Shown here: positions 46,276 through 54,626 of the stretch, piece after piece
Numbering within the stretch: the stretch's first letter is position 1
How the letters are laid out: every line of letters starts with the position of its first letter
Translations under genes and position numbers: made by a program
The notes under the pieces: generated by a model
Told to the model about the DNA's origin: nothing
Seen by the model: only the letters and a program-made list of their open reading frames with translations
Database searches by the model: none
Source of the DNA: Paraburkholderia phenazinium
GTDB taxonomy: Bacteria > Pseudomonadota > Gammaproteobacteria > Burkholderiales > Burkholderiaceae
DNA length: 64,000 nt
Reading direction: 5' to 3'
NCBI RefSeq assembly: GCF_900100735.1
Contig: NZ_FNCJ01000001.1
Location: forward strand, 124,001-188,000

Positions 46276-47679
46276 ATGACCGCAAGCGTCGTGGTTGATG
46301 AGCCGTCAGCAGCCGTACAGTGGGTCACCCGGGTCTACGTGGGCCTGCTGATTGGTGGCTTTGCGCTGATGCCGGCCTACCTGATCGCTTACCTCTATGT
46401 TTTCCAGAGCCCCGCGCTGACGTTCGAGAACCACGCCTTTCACGAGCTCGCCATTACGGCCGCGACGCTCGAAGGGCTGTTCGTCGCCTATGTGTCCTGG
46501 CGCTGCTATCAGTCCTCCGGCGAGCCGCTCTTGCGCTGGCTCACGCTCAGCTTTCTGGCCTTCGTGCTGATCTACGCCCTGCACGGCGCCTTCACCGGCA
46601 TGGCGCACCACAATATCTGGCTGTTCCTGCTATACGGGCCAGCCTCGCGGCTCGCGATGGCGGCGCTGCTGCTGGTCGCGCTGCTGGCCTGGCATCAACC
46701 GCCCGACCCCACGACGGTGCGGCGCGCCCCAAGCCGCTGGCTCGGATGGATCGGGTTGTTCGTGTTGATCGACGCGGCAGTGGCTGTGATCGCCTATTCT
46801 CCAGTGGCTAGCAATATCGCGGTGCGCGTGACGATGGAGGGCGGCGCACTGGTGCTCTCGAGCGTGAACGTCGCGGTCATGCTGGCGCGGCGGATCCGTT
46901 CGCCACTGATGAAGATTTTCGGCATCTCGGTGACGTCGTTCGCGCTATCGTCGCTCGCCTTCATTCTGGCGCGGCCATGGAATCACATGTGGTGGCTCGC
47001 CCACGCGATCTTCGCAGCCGGTTTTTTCCTGCTGAGTTACGGCGTCGTGCAAGCGTTTCGCACCACCCGTTCATTCTCGACGATCTACAGCCAGGAGGAG
47101 TTGATGGCGCGCCTCGCCGAAGCCATGGCGCGTACCGAGAGTGCGCTGCAGGAGCTCAAGCGCACCAACCTGAAACTCGAGCATCTCGCCGCCACCGATC
47201 CGCTGACGGGCGCGGCCAACCGGCGGCAGTTCATCGAAATGGTCGATGCAGAGATTACACGGGCGCGGCGCGGTGGCGCGCCGTTCTCGCTGCTGGCGCT
47301 GGATCTGGACCACTTCAAGGCGATCAACGACTCGTACGGACACCAGGTCGGCGACGAGATCCTGCGTGGCTTCGTGAAGAAGTGCCTTGATGCGATCCGG
47401 CCATACGACGGCGTCGCGCGGGTCGGCGGCGAGGAGTTCATGGTGCTGTTGCCGCAAGTGGCATTGGGGGTAGCGCAGTCGATCGGCGAGCGGATTCGCG
47501 AGGCGATTGCCAATGGCGTGTTCGGCGGGCAATTGGGCGAGTCGGTGCCGCTCACCGTGAGTATCGGCGTGTCCCAGTTCGGGCCCGACGGCGACACCAT
47601 CGACGCGATCCTGCGTACCGCCGATGAGCGGCTTTACCGGGCCAAGCACCTGGGCCGCAACCGGGTGATCGCCACGTAG
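46276..47679 (+). CDS. Diguanylate cyclase with N-terminal multi-span membrane domain
   Basis: A 467-residue protein. The first 265 residues contain about eight hydrophobic segments (a MASE-like integral membrane sensor), then a short coiled-coil (LMARLAEAMARTESALQELKRTNLKLEHL in pieces) and a GGDEF domain at about 300-465. The active motif reads VGGEEFMVLLPQ and the metal/GTP segment LDLDHFKAINDSYGHQVGDEIL, so it should be active. GGAGAG precedes the ATG. Divergent from the Cache-type cyclase. Confidence 0.9.
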   Translation: MTASVVVDEPSAAVQWVTRVYVGLLIGGFALMPAYLIAYLYVFQSPALTFENHAFHELAITAATLEGLFVAYVSWRCYQSSGEPLLRWLTLSFLAFVLIYALHGAFTGMAHHNIWLFLLYGPASRLAMAALLLVALLAWHQPPDPTTVRRAPSRWLGWIGLFVLIDAAVAVIAYSPVASNIAVRVTMEGGALVLSSVNVAVMLARRIRSPLMKIFGISVTSFALSSLAFILARPWNHMWWLAHAIFAAGFFLLSYGVVQAFRTTRSFSTIYSQEELMARLAEAMARTESALQELKRTNLKLEHLAATDPLTGAANRRQFIEMVDAEITRARRGGAPFSLLALDLDHFKAINDSYGHQVGDEILRGFVKKCLDAIRPYDGVARVGGEEFMVLLPQVALGVAQSIGERIREAIANGVFGGQLGESVPLTVSIGVSQFGPDGDTIDAILRTADERLYRAKHLGRNRVIAT

Positions 47680-47701
47680 TCAGCGCCCCGGCTGCGCGCA
47701 A

Positions 47702-48418
47702 TCATCCCGCGCGTGGCGTGAGCGGCGGCGTCCCCGCCGCACCGTCCGCACCACGGCACAGCGCGCCGATCTCAGCCTGCTCCACCACCGCCCGGTTGGC
47801 CACGCCGCGGCGCGCCACCGCCAGCATCGCGCGCCCCACCTCTTCGGTGGTCACGATATGGCTGGGCGCGACGGCGTGCAGCAACGCCATCAACGGTTTC
47901 AAAACCTGGTAAAGCAGGTGGTACAGACGCGTCTTTGACCGAACCCCATGAAGCGGCTCGATGACGCCCGGACGGAACAGATAGACCGCCCGGAACGGCA
48001 ACGCCTTGAGCGCGTTCTCCGTCTTGCCCTTCACGCGGGCCCACATGCTGCGGCCCTGCTCGCTGCTATCGGTGCCGCTGCCCGAGACGTAGACGAAGGT
48101 CATCTGCGGGTTGAGGCGGGCCAGCGTGCGTGCGGCCGCGAGCGTCAGGTCGTAGGTCAGGTGGCTATAGTCCGCCTCGCTCATGCGGAACGACGATACG
48201 CCGAGACAAAAGAAACACGCGTCGAAGCCCTGCAGCGACGACTCGATGGCGCTGTAGTCGAACAGGTCGCGGTGGACGATTTCGTGCAGGCGTGGGTCCA
48301 GTTGACCGGTGGGCGAGCGTCCCACCGTCTGCACGGACTCGACGTCGCCGGCTCGCAGGCATTCGCGCAGCACGCCCTGTCCCACCATGCCGGTCGCACC
48401 AAACAACAACACTCTCAT
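47702..48418 (-). CDS. NAD(P)H-binding protein, HTATIP2/YbjT-like atypical SDR
   Basis: A 238-residue Rossmann-fold protein: MRVLLFGATGMVGQGVLRECL carries the GxxGxxG dinucleotide motif, and FVYVSGSGTDSSEQGRSMWARVKGKTE and FRPGVIEP are typical of the HTATIP2-like atypical SDRs. The substrate is unknown. Its ATG overlaps the stop of the preceding SDR relic by 4 bp, so it is in the same operon as the SDR at 48615 under the TetR regulator. Confidence 0.8.
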   Translation of the reverse strand: MRVLLFGATGMVGQGVLRECLRAGDVESVQTVGRSPTGQLDPRLHEIVHRDLFDYSAIESSLQGFDACFFCLGVSSFRMSEADYSHLTYDLTLAAARTLARLNPQMTFVYVSGSGTDSSEQGRSMWARVKGKTENALKALPFRAVYLFRPGVIEPLHGVRSKTRLYHLLYQVLKPLMALLHAVAPSHIVTTEEVGRAMLAVARRGVANRAVVEQAEIGALCRGADGAAGTPPLTPRAG

Positions 48419-48603
48419 GACAGATGCTCCGTTTGGGTGCTGGGCCTACGAACCTTGGTCAGCGTTTCAGAGATGTCCCACAGGCGCGCAGCGACCGCGA
48501 GGTCCCGCGCTCGCGGCGCGATCATGGCCACGCCCGGTGAGCCCGCGATCACCGCAAGACGCCCGCTCTGGCGAGGGATGTCGTCGGTGCTCCAGTTAGC
48601 CAT
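48415..48603 (-). pseudogene. Internally deleted short-chain dehydrogenase relic
   Basis: A 62-residue frame. Residues 1-25 (MANWSTDDIPRQSGRLAVIAGSPGV) look like the start of SDRs of the retinol-dehydrogenase type, which begin W-x3-DIP-x2-SGR-x-AVVTGA. Residues 33-50 (RDLAVAARLWDISETLTKV) look like their C-terminus (ARLWE-S--LTGV). The roughly 250 residues between are missing without breaking the frame. The Gly-rich NAD motif is lost, so it cannot be an active SDR. It keeps a start, a stop and a coupled position in the operon. Confidence 0.6.
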
Positions 48604-48614
48604 GTTGCTCGTCC

Positions 48615-49478
48615 TCAGGGTTGCGGGAACTCAGGCAGCGCCGCCGGGGCGGCAAAATCCGTCGCCAGACTGACCTGGCGCCATGTTTCGCCGCTTGCTA
48701 CGCGTGCCTTGTCGGCTGCCTCGAAATACTGCAGGGCGTCGCTGCCGAGCAGCAGATGTACCGGAGGTTGCTCGTGATACGCAAGCTTCAGCACAACCTC
48801 GGCCACTTTCGCCGGGTCGCTCGTCTCGTTGCCGGCGTGCTGGCCGAGCAACTGAACGATCGCGCCAACAGAAGGAGCATAGTCCTCCAGGATGTCCGGC
48901 ACCGCGCTGCCTGCTTCGATAGCCCACTCGGTTTTCATGCCGCCCGGCTCGACGGCGGTGACCTTGATGCCGAGCGGCGCCAGTTCCTGGCTCATCACCT
49001 CGGTGAAGCCGCTGACAGCCCATTTGGCCGACTGATACGCGCTGAAGCCGGGCATGCCGATGCGGCCGCCCACCGACGAAATGTGGATGATGTGGCCACT
49101 GCGCTGCTGCCGCAGGACGGGCAAGGCCGCGCGCGTGACGCTGACCACGCCGTAGAAGTTGGTGTCGATCTGGGCGCGGAAATCTTCCTCGCTGGCCTGC
49201 TCGAACGGGGCGAGGTGGCCGAAGCCTGCGTTGTTGACGACCACGTCGAGGCGCCCGAACGCGTCCACTGCCGCTTGCACGGCAACGCGCGCAGCGGCGG
49301 AATCGGTCACGTCCAGCGCGACTGCGCGCACCTGCTCGCCGAATCGCTCGACCAGATCCGCGAGGTGGCGGGGATCGCGTGCCGTTGCAACCACGCGCTC
49401 GCCCGCCGTCAACGCCGCTTCGACGATGTTGCGCCCGAGTCCGCGAGCGCTACCGGTAACCAGCCAGACTTTTGCCAT
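48615..49478 (-). CDS. Short-chain dehydrogenase/reductase
   Basis: A 287-residue classical SDR. Cofactor motif VTGSARGLGRNI at about 8-19, NNAG near 80, catalytic Ser in HISSVGGR and the YQSAK pair Tyr/Lys at about 148-152, then VEPGGMKTEW. Substrate unknown. I take ATG 49478, preceded by GGAGAGG, rather than the longer frame. A TetR-type palindrome lies just upstream at 49500. Confidence 0.9.
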   Translation of the reverse strand: MAKVWLVTGSARGLGRNIVEAALTAGERVVATARDPRHLADLVERFGEQVRAVALDVTDSAAARVAVQAAVDAFGRLDVVVNNAGFGHLAPFEQASEEDFRAQIDTNFYGVVSVTRAALPVLRQQRSGHIIHISSVGGRIGMPGFSAYQSAKWAVSGFTEVMSQELAPLGIKVTAVEPGGMKTEWAIEAGSAVPDILEDYAPSVGAIVQLLGQHAGNETSDPAKVAEVVLKLAYHEQPPVHLLLGSDALQYFEAADKARVASGETWRQVSLATDFAAPAALPEFPQP

Positions 49479-49499
49479 GATGCATTCCTCTCCATTAGT

Positions 49500-49517
49500 T
49501 GAGTGCTTAATCACTCA
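49500..49517. promoter_or_regulatory. TetR-type operator before the SDR gene
   Basis: TGAGTG, six bases, then CACTCA, an inverted repeat in the 57-bp gap between the TetR gene and the SDR start. The same half-sites form another palindrome upstream of the TetR gene itself. Confidence 0.6.
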
Positions 49518-49535
49518 TTTACCACACAAAAACCT

Positions 49536-50108
49536 TCAAGTTTTGGCGACGGCATGCCAGAACGCCTCGAAGCCTGCGTCGCGGTAGCGCCCCGCCTGCG
49601 CGGGATCGCGTTCGATAAATTCCATCGTGGTGTCCGCGAGCGACCCCATGATCGCCGCCACGAAGGCCGGCGGCTGATCGCGCAGCACGCCACTGGCAAT
49701 GCTCGTCTCCATCATCTCGCTGACGTCGGCAAATGCCTCCAGGCCAATCGCCCGGGTCTGCTCGCTCAGGCGGTCGGAAACCGCCAGTTGGGTGACGGCC
49801 CGGCGCTTGTCCGGAAAGGCGACGCCCCAGTCCACGTATTGCTGCCACACATACCGCGCGCGCTTCTCGACGCTCTCGGATTTCGGGTAGGCCGCCATCA
49901 TGACTTCACGCATGTCGGACTTGATGTCGAGATACAACTCGTTGAGCAGCACGTCCTTGCTTTCGAAGTAGGTAAAGAGCGTGCCTTCCGCCACGCCCGC
50001 GACCTTGGCGATCCGCGCGGTGGGCGCGCCGAGCCCCTGCTCGGCGATCACCTGAGCGGCTGCGGCAAGGATGGCGTTGCGTTTGTCTTCGCTTTTCGGA
50101 CGGGCCAT
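49536..50108 (-). CDS. TetR/AcrR-family transcriptional regulator
   Basis: A 190-residue TetR repressor. The N-terminal helix-turn-helix is ILAAAAQVIAEQGLGAPTARIAKVAGVAEGTLFTYFESKDVLL in pieces. The C-terminal ligand domain is unassigned. ATG 50108 sets MARPKSEDKR as the N-terminus, typical of the family; the frame upstream is non-coding. Palindromes at 50135 and 49500 suggest it represses itself and the SDR operon that follows on the same strand. Confidence 0.88.
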   Translation of the reverse strand: MARPKSEDKRNAILAAAAQVIAEQGLGAPTARIAKVAGVAEGTLFTYFESKDVLLNELYLDIKSDMREVMMAAYPKSESVEKRARYVWQQYVDWGVAFPDKRRAVTQLAVSDRLSEQTRAIGLEAFADVSEMMETSIASGVLRDQPPAFVAAIMGSLADTTMEFIERDPAQAGRYRDAGFEAFWHAVAKT

Positions 50109-50134
50109 GCGAGATACTGATTCGACGCAATAAA

Positions 50135-50148
50135 TGAGTGACCACTCA
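50135..50148. promoter_or_regulatory. TetR-type operator before the regulator gene
   Basis: TGAGTG, AC, CACTCA: a perfect palindrome 27 bp before the TetR ATG. It shares half-sites with the site at 49500 but has a shorter centre. Confidence 0.6.
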
Positions 50149-50737
50149 ATCTTAATCACCTGAATCGGGTTGTTCAAGGGAAATTTTGCGAGGGCGCGTT
50201 TGCGAGGGCGTGATGACGATCCGTCCTCCGATCGTTTCATCTGCTCGACGGTGCGCATGGCGCGAGATGAAAGACACTTGAAATGTCCTGATGATTCAGC
50301 GCTCGCATCCCCACAGATATTTAGGTGTGCATCACAAAAAAGTGGCACACCAATTTCTCCTCAAAACTCGAACTCACGCAGGCGATCCGTATAGCGTTTG
50401 ACCCTCGTTTCACAGGCATGGTGCATCTTTTTGCCGTGAAATCGCGAAATTGTTCATACGTTACAGCTAGTTACGTCTTTTCTGCAGACCTAAAAAATTT
50501 CATTCGGTAGGATTCACCCGTCAAAAAACGAACCACCCCAAACATCGGTCAGTTCGGGCGGGCGGCGCGCCAAGCGTTCGTATCCCGCGTTTCGAGCCGC
50601 CGATATCTGCGGGCAGCGATCGCCTGAGGCTGCGCCTCGGCATCGCCTGTCTGAAGTCAAACCCGATATTGGTTCGCGCGGCCACGCATCTGATGCGAGG
50701 CGCCGCTCGTCCGGTATTCATACTTTGCTCCTTACAG
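50149..50737. other. Intergenic region upstream of the lipoprotein gene
   Basis: About 590 bp, AT-richer than its surroundings between 50300 and 50520. Frames here are short and lack ribosome sites. The promoter of the lipoprotein gene probably lies in the AT-rich part; no defined box is claimed. Confidence 0.4.
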
Positions 50738-52702
50738 ATGAAATACCCTTCGTTACTGCTTTCTTCCTTGTTACTAGTATTGGCCGGCTGCGGCGGCGGT
50801 GGCGGCGGTTCCGGCAGCGGCAACAGCGCCACGGCGAACAACGGCACGGGCTCCACCGCTAACGGCAGCACGGCTGCGGGCTCCAGCACCGCGAACGGCA
50901 CCACTCTGGGCACCACGTTGACCGCCAACACCCAGGCTGGCCAAACGATGACCTGCCAGGCACCCAGCAGCGCCAGCGCGGCCGCAGGCAGCGCACTGAT
51001 TTCCGCCGATACGCCGAGCGCCGACGCCACCCGCATGTTCGCGTCCGGCAGCACCTTCCAGCTTGCATTCACGACCAACGCCCCCTCCGCCGACAAAGTG
51101 AACTGGACTGTCAGCGACCAGCTCGGCAATGTCGCGGCGAGCGGCAGCTTCCCGGTTGCAAGCGGCCCGGTCACCAGCACACTCAGTTGCACCTCGACGC
51201 TTGCCGGCTATTTCGCGACGGCCGCGACGCTGGCGGCTAACGGCGGCCAGTTGCCTGAGGCAGGCACCCGCCCCACCGGCATCGCCACGTTCGGCGTGCT
51301 GCCGAACCTGTCCGGCGTCGTCCCCGCGGTGACCTATGCGCATCAGGACGAGCACCGCTTCGGCATGCAGGGTGAGAACGACAACGGCCCGCTGCTCGCC
51401 GACCTCGGTATCTCGTCGACGATCGACAACCGTCAGCTCTCCACGATGGAGCCGAACGCAGCAAACACCTTCAATCCGGCCGCCAACAACCTCGACCCGT
51501 TCTATACGTCGGGCCAGGTGATGCGCCTGATCCGCCTGGACGGCATCCCCGCCTGGGCGAGCCCGACCGGCGCGTTCGAAGACGACACCAATCCGCCGAC
51601 GAGCCTTTCGTACTACCAGAACTACATGAGCCGGGTGGGGACGGAATCCAATACGATTCGCACTACGTATTTCCCGAACCAGTCGAACAACTACTACCAG
51701 GTGACGTGGGAGCCGAACCAGTTCTGGAACGATACGGACGCCAATTTTGTTGCGCTGTATCAATCGGTTTATCAAGGCATCCACTCTACCGATCCGCACG
51801 CGGTCGTGATGGGTCCGACCGACGCGTTCCCGTCGCTGACGACCACGCGCCTGCAGCGCATCGCATCGCTTGGCTTCGGCAACTACATCGATGGCATCTC
51901 GACGCACGGCTACTACGACGCGGGCACCTCGCCCTCGCATCCGCCTGAGCGCCTCGCCACCGACCCGAGCCCGGCGAACGCCGCCAACGCGTTGATGAAC
52001 GAGATCCGCAACCTGCGCGCGGAAATGGTGGCGGACTACAAGCCTGGGATGAAGCTGTTCCAGACCGAGGTGGGCATCAGCTATGACCTCGGCAGCTCGT
52101 ACGGCCCGAATTACCCGACTGGCAACATCCTGTACGCGCAGGCAGCAGTGGTGGCGCGCACGCACATCATCCTGCTGGGTGAAGGCGTCGACCAGACCTA
52201 CGTGTTCTACGGCGCGGACTATCCGGGCGAAGTGGGCTACGGCACGTTCTTCGACCTCGCCGATGCACAAGGCGCGTTCGGTGCGACCAACATCAGTCCG
52301 AAGCCGGCCGCGATGGCAGTAAGCGCGCTGACGCACGTGCTGGACGGCACCAATACGCTGGGGCCGGTCAACGGCACGCCGTCGGGCGTCTACGCGTACT
52401 CGTTCCAGCAGCTTGGCAACGGTTCTGTGATTACGGCGCTGTGGACCCACAACAATAACGTGTGGAGCGCGAGCACGGGCTTCAGCGCGACGTATAGCGT
52501 GCCTTACAGCCTCGCCGTCGATGCGCCGGGCACCAGCGGCACCGTGAAGGTCATCGACATGATGGGCAACCCGCTGTCGATGAGCTACACCAACGGCACA
52601 CTGACGCTCAACCTGACGGAAGCGCCGGTGTATGTGGTGTCGAACAACGCGACGGTTGCTAAAGCGAATGTGACGACGCCGGCGGGGTACGTGGCGAACT
52701 AG
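50738..52702 (+). CDS. Lipoprotein with a glycoside-hydrolase clan A-like barrel
   Basis: A 654-residue lipoprotein. The signal peptide ends in the lipobox LAGC (Cys about 20), followed by a Gly run and a Ser/Thr/Gly/Asn-rich linker to about 75. The central part looks like a TIM-barrel glycosidase: VTWEPNQFW gives a candidate acid Glu325 and FQTEVGISYD a candidate nucleophile Glu444, the usual strand-4/strand-7 pair; DGISTHGYYD lies between. A C-terminal beta domain follows. The nearest style is GH39/PslG-type exopolysaccharide hydrolases, but this is inference. ATG 50738 is chosen so that the signal peptide is N-terminal. Confidence 0.72.
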   Translation: MKYPSLLLSSLLLVLAGCGGGGGGSGSGNSATANNGTGSTANGSTAAGSSTANGTTLGTTLTANTQAGQTMTCQAPSSASAAAGSALISADTPSADATRMFASGSTFQLAFTTNAPSADKVNWTVSDQLGNVAASGSFPVASGPVTSTLSCTSTLAGYFATAATLAANGGQLPEAGTRPTGIATFGVLPNLSGVVPAVTYAHQDEHRFGMQGENDNGPLLADLGISSTIDNRQLSTMEPNAANTFNPAANNLDPFYTSGQVMRLIRLDGIPAWASPTGAFEDDTNPPTSLSYYQNYMSRVGTESNTIRTTYFPNQSNNYYQVTWEPNQFWNDTDANFVALYQSVYQGIHSTDPHAVVMGPTDAFPSLTTTRLQRIASLGFGNYIDGISTHGYYDAGTSPSHPPERLATDPSPANAANALMNEIRNLRAEMVADYKPGMKLFQTEVGISYDLGSSYGPNYPTGNILYAQAAVVARTHIILLGEGVDQTYVFYGADYPGEVGYGTFFDLADAQGAFGATNISPKPAAMAVSALTHVLDGTNTLGPVNGTPSGVYAYSFQQLGNGSVITALWTHNNNVWSASTGFSATYSVPYSLAVDAPGTSGTVKVIDMMGNPLSMSYTNGTLTLNLTEAPVYVVSNNATVAKANVTTPAGYVAN

Positions 52703-52722
52703 GCGCGCGGCAATGCGCTGCG

Positions 52723-53097
52723 TCAGCCTTGTGTGGACGGAGGCTGACGTGGCGCGTGCGCGGGTTTGTCCGGGTTTGGCAGGTCGCCTGCGATCATGCC
52801 GAACTCGACCGGATAGCGTACATAGAACACATGGACCCGCTCGGTGCGGACAATCTCCAGCAACCGTTCGGCTTCCTCTGCGGTCACCGCCAGAATGATC
52901 TGTAGCGGTTGATCGGTGAGTTTGAGCACATGGGCAGCATGACGTGCGCCCGCATGACCGACGCCCTCGGCGCAATTGATCACGGTCGCGCCGCAGATGC
53001 CCAGTTCGCGAGTTTTCTGCAGCAACCATTCACAGACGGTCTGATGACCGTGTCTACGGTTCTTCTCCGTGTAGAACGTCAGTTGATAGCCGTTCAT
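52723..53097 (-). CDS. DUF190 PII-like protein (second copy)
   Basis: A 124-residue DUF190 protein with a ferredoxin-like, PII-type fold: YQLTFYTEKNRRHGHQTVCEWLL, then GICGATVINCAEGVGHAGARHAAHVLKLTDQPLQIILAV. The tail after FGMIAGDL is Pro-rich. DUF190 proteins are usually encoded beside the fluoride channel CrcB, but no crcB is present here. A similar gene lies at 53520 on the same strand, with a TfoX-like gene between. Confidence 0.85.
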   Translation of the reverse strand: MNGYQLTFYTEKNRRHGHQTVCEWLLQKTRELGICGATVINCAEGVGHAGARHAAHVLKLTDQPLQIILAVTAEEAERLLEIVRTERVHVFYVRYPVEFGMIAGDLPNPDKPAHAPRQPPSTQG

Positions 53098-53139
53098 GGC
53101 TGTCTCTTTCCCCGCTTCACCGGCTCTGCTGCATCTATT

Positions 53140-53523
53140 TCATTCTAGTGCATGGGTACCGCTGCGCTCGATGTTGCGGTGCGGGATATGGCGTGCGTAT
53201 TCGATCGCCTCGGCGAGCACGGCGGCGATTTCGGCAATGCGGTCGCGCGTGATGCGGATTTCGATCCATTCGCTCATCGGCGCCTTGCCGTATGGCTGAA
53301 ACGCGAAGGCGCGGCCCGCGTCGACCAGCGCGGCGGCGCGCCTGGCCGGGAGCTTGATGCCGATGCCGCTGCCGTATACGCAAAACGCCATGTGCGCGCC
53401 GACAAAGGCCGCGGGGCAGCCGAACATCGCGCCCTCATGCACCGATGCATCGATATCCCTGACCTGGGCGAACGCAACATCGAACAAACCCCGGTCATGC
53501 AATAGTCTTGGGAGACCCTTCAT
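53140..53523 (-). CDS. TfoX N-terminal domain-like small protein
   Basis: A 127-residue protein whose middle (GAMFGCPAAFVGAHMAFCVYGSGIGIKLP, then AFQPYGKAPMSEWIEI, both broken here) has the pattern of the TfoX/Sxy N-terminal domain: MFG, a small buried strand pair, a K/L-rich strand and a final FxPxG...W segment. It lacks the C-terminal TfoX domain. GGAGAG precedes the ATG, which overlaps the stop of the DUF190 gene upstream as ATGA. The function is unknown; the family assignment is moderate. Confidence 0.6.
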   Translation of the reverse strand: MKGLPRLLHDRGLFDVAFAQVRDIDASVHEGAMFGCPAAFVGAHMAFCVYGSGIGIKLPARRAAALVDAGRAFAFQPYGKAPMSEWIEIRITRDRIAEIAAVLAEAIEYARHIPHRNIERSGTHALE

Positions 53524-53864
53524 GGTTGCTCTCCAAAAATCGGTTCGTCCATGCCAAGCACTTCGTATTCGACGGGACAGCGCGTGTAGAAGAGTCGCAC
53601 GCCGCCGCGGCGCAGGTCATCGAGCAGCGCATCAATACGCGCATCGTCGGCCGCTACCGTCACCACGACCGGTTGATCCACCAGTTCAAAAAAGCGCTCC
53701 GCGTGGTACTTGCCGTGCACGTCGATGCTCTCGCTGACTTCGATCACAGTCGCGCCCTCGATGCCCGCTTTGGTGACCTGAGTCAGAATCCACTCGACGA
53801 GCGTCATGCGAGCCTTGCGATGGCTCTGATTGTCCGCAAACACGGTCAACTGACTGCCTTTCAT
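53520..53864 (-). CDS. DUF190 PII-like protein (first copy)
   Basis: A 114-residue DUF190 protein: SQLTVFADNQSHRKARMTLVEWIL, then AGIEGATVIEVSESIDVHGKYHAERFFELVDQPVVVTVAA, and VRLFYTRCPVEYEVL. GGAGG lies five bases before ATG 53864; the frame upstream is ignored. First of three minus-strand genes with the TfoX-like and second DUF190 genes. It may be a small-molecule sensor, as in PII-like proteins, but no ligand is known. Confidence 0.83.
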   Translation of the reverse strand: MKGSQLTVFADNQSHRKARMTLVEWILTQVTKAGIEGATVIEVSESIDVHGKYHAERFFELVDQPVVVTVAADDARIDALLDDLRRGGVRLFYTRCPVEYEVLGMDEPIFGEQP

Positions 53865-54161
53865 GGGGACCTCCATCGCCGCCGGTTGCTGACTCGTGGC
53901 CCTGTAGATAAGGATAGGAAATGGATCGGCACTGCGCACGAAACGAACTCGCCGTTCAAAAATATTGACCACTTCGGGGAGCCGGCCAACATGGCCCGCA
54001 GTGCTTACCGTGCGGTACTTTAGAACCTCGAACCGTACTGGATTGGGGCGCTGGGTACGAAGAATGCTGGGTCTCGCTTCGTGTGTCCCACTCACTTCAG
54101 CATAGACAGGAACATATCCGCCTGAAGCACGTCAGGACATATCGCCAAGGCGTTCGCGCAT
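53865..54161. other. Intergenic region
   Basis: About 300 bp between divergent genes. No operator, RNA or gene is recognised. Confidence 0.4.
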
Positions 54162-54383
54162 ATGAACGCCGACCCCACGCTTGCCCCCATGCTCAAGGCG
54201 ATGGGCACATGGTCAGTGCGGGTAGTGGTATTTGTCGCTGCGCTAAGCGAGGTGGATGTCGAGTTCGCGCAACGCAAGGATGTGGATGCGGCGATTGGGG
54301 AGCTCAAGAAGCTGGTGGCGGATGAGCCTCGGGTATTGACTGGGACCACGCTGGCGCCGGTTGTTTCGGTGGCGGCGCAGTGA
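54162..54383 (+). CDS. Small hypothetical protein
   Basis: A 73-residue protein (MNADPTLAPMLKAMGTWSVRV onward) with a hydrophobic strand VVVFVAALSEVDVEFAQ and a short helix. AAGGCG is a moderate ribosome site. The composition looks coding, but I recognise no family. Confidence is limited by length and lack of neighbours in the same operon. Confidence 0.4.
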   Translation: MNADPTLAPMLKAMGTWSVRVVVFVAALSEVDVEFAQRKDVDAAIGELKKLVADEPRVLTGTTLAPVVSVAAQ

Positions 54384-54626
54384 TGAGGGTGATGGGATGC
54401 GCCGACCAGCGGTGAAGAGTGCAAATTATGCGTAACCTATAAAAAAAGCGCCAGATGTATATTTTAATTGCTTCATGGCATCTATCTCAACGCTCTGTGT
54501 ACCATAAACGGCAGGAAGTTGAGGATCATGCTTCCATAGGCCAGCTTGCATGCCCACGTGTCGATTCCACTGCCCCTCACGCGTCGTATAGGATCGGAGG
54601 ACTGCCCTCCGCTTCTGGAGTCAATC

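Noticed and set aside
50774..53029. A 751-codon minus-strand frame opposite the lipoprotein
   Set aside because: Antisense to a gene with a clear signal peptide and catalytic-type motifs; Arg/His-rich composition is typical of a GC-rich shadow frame.
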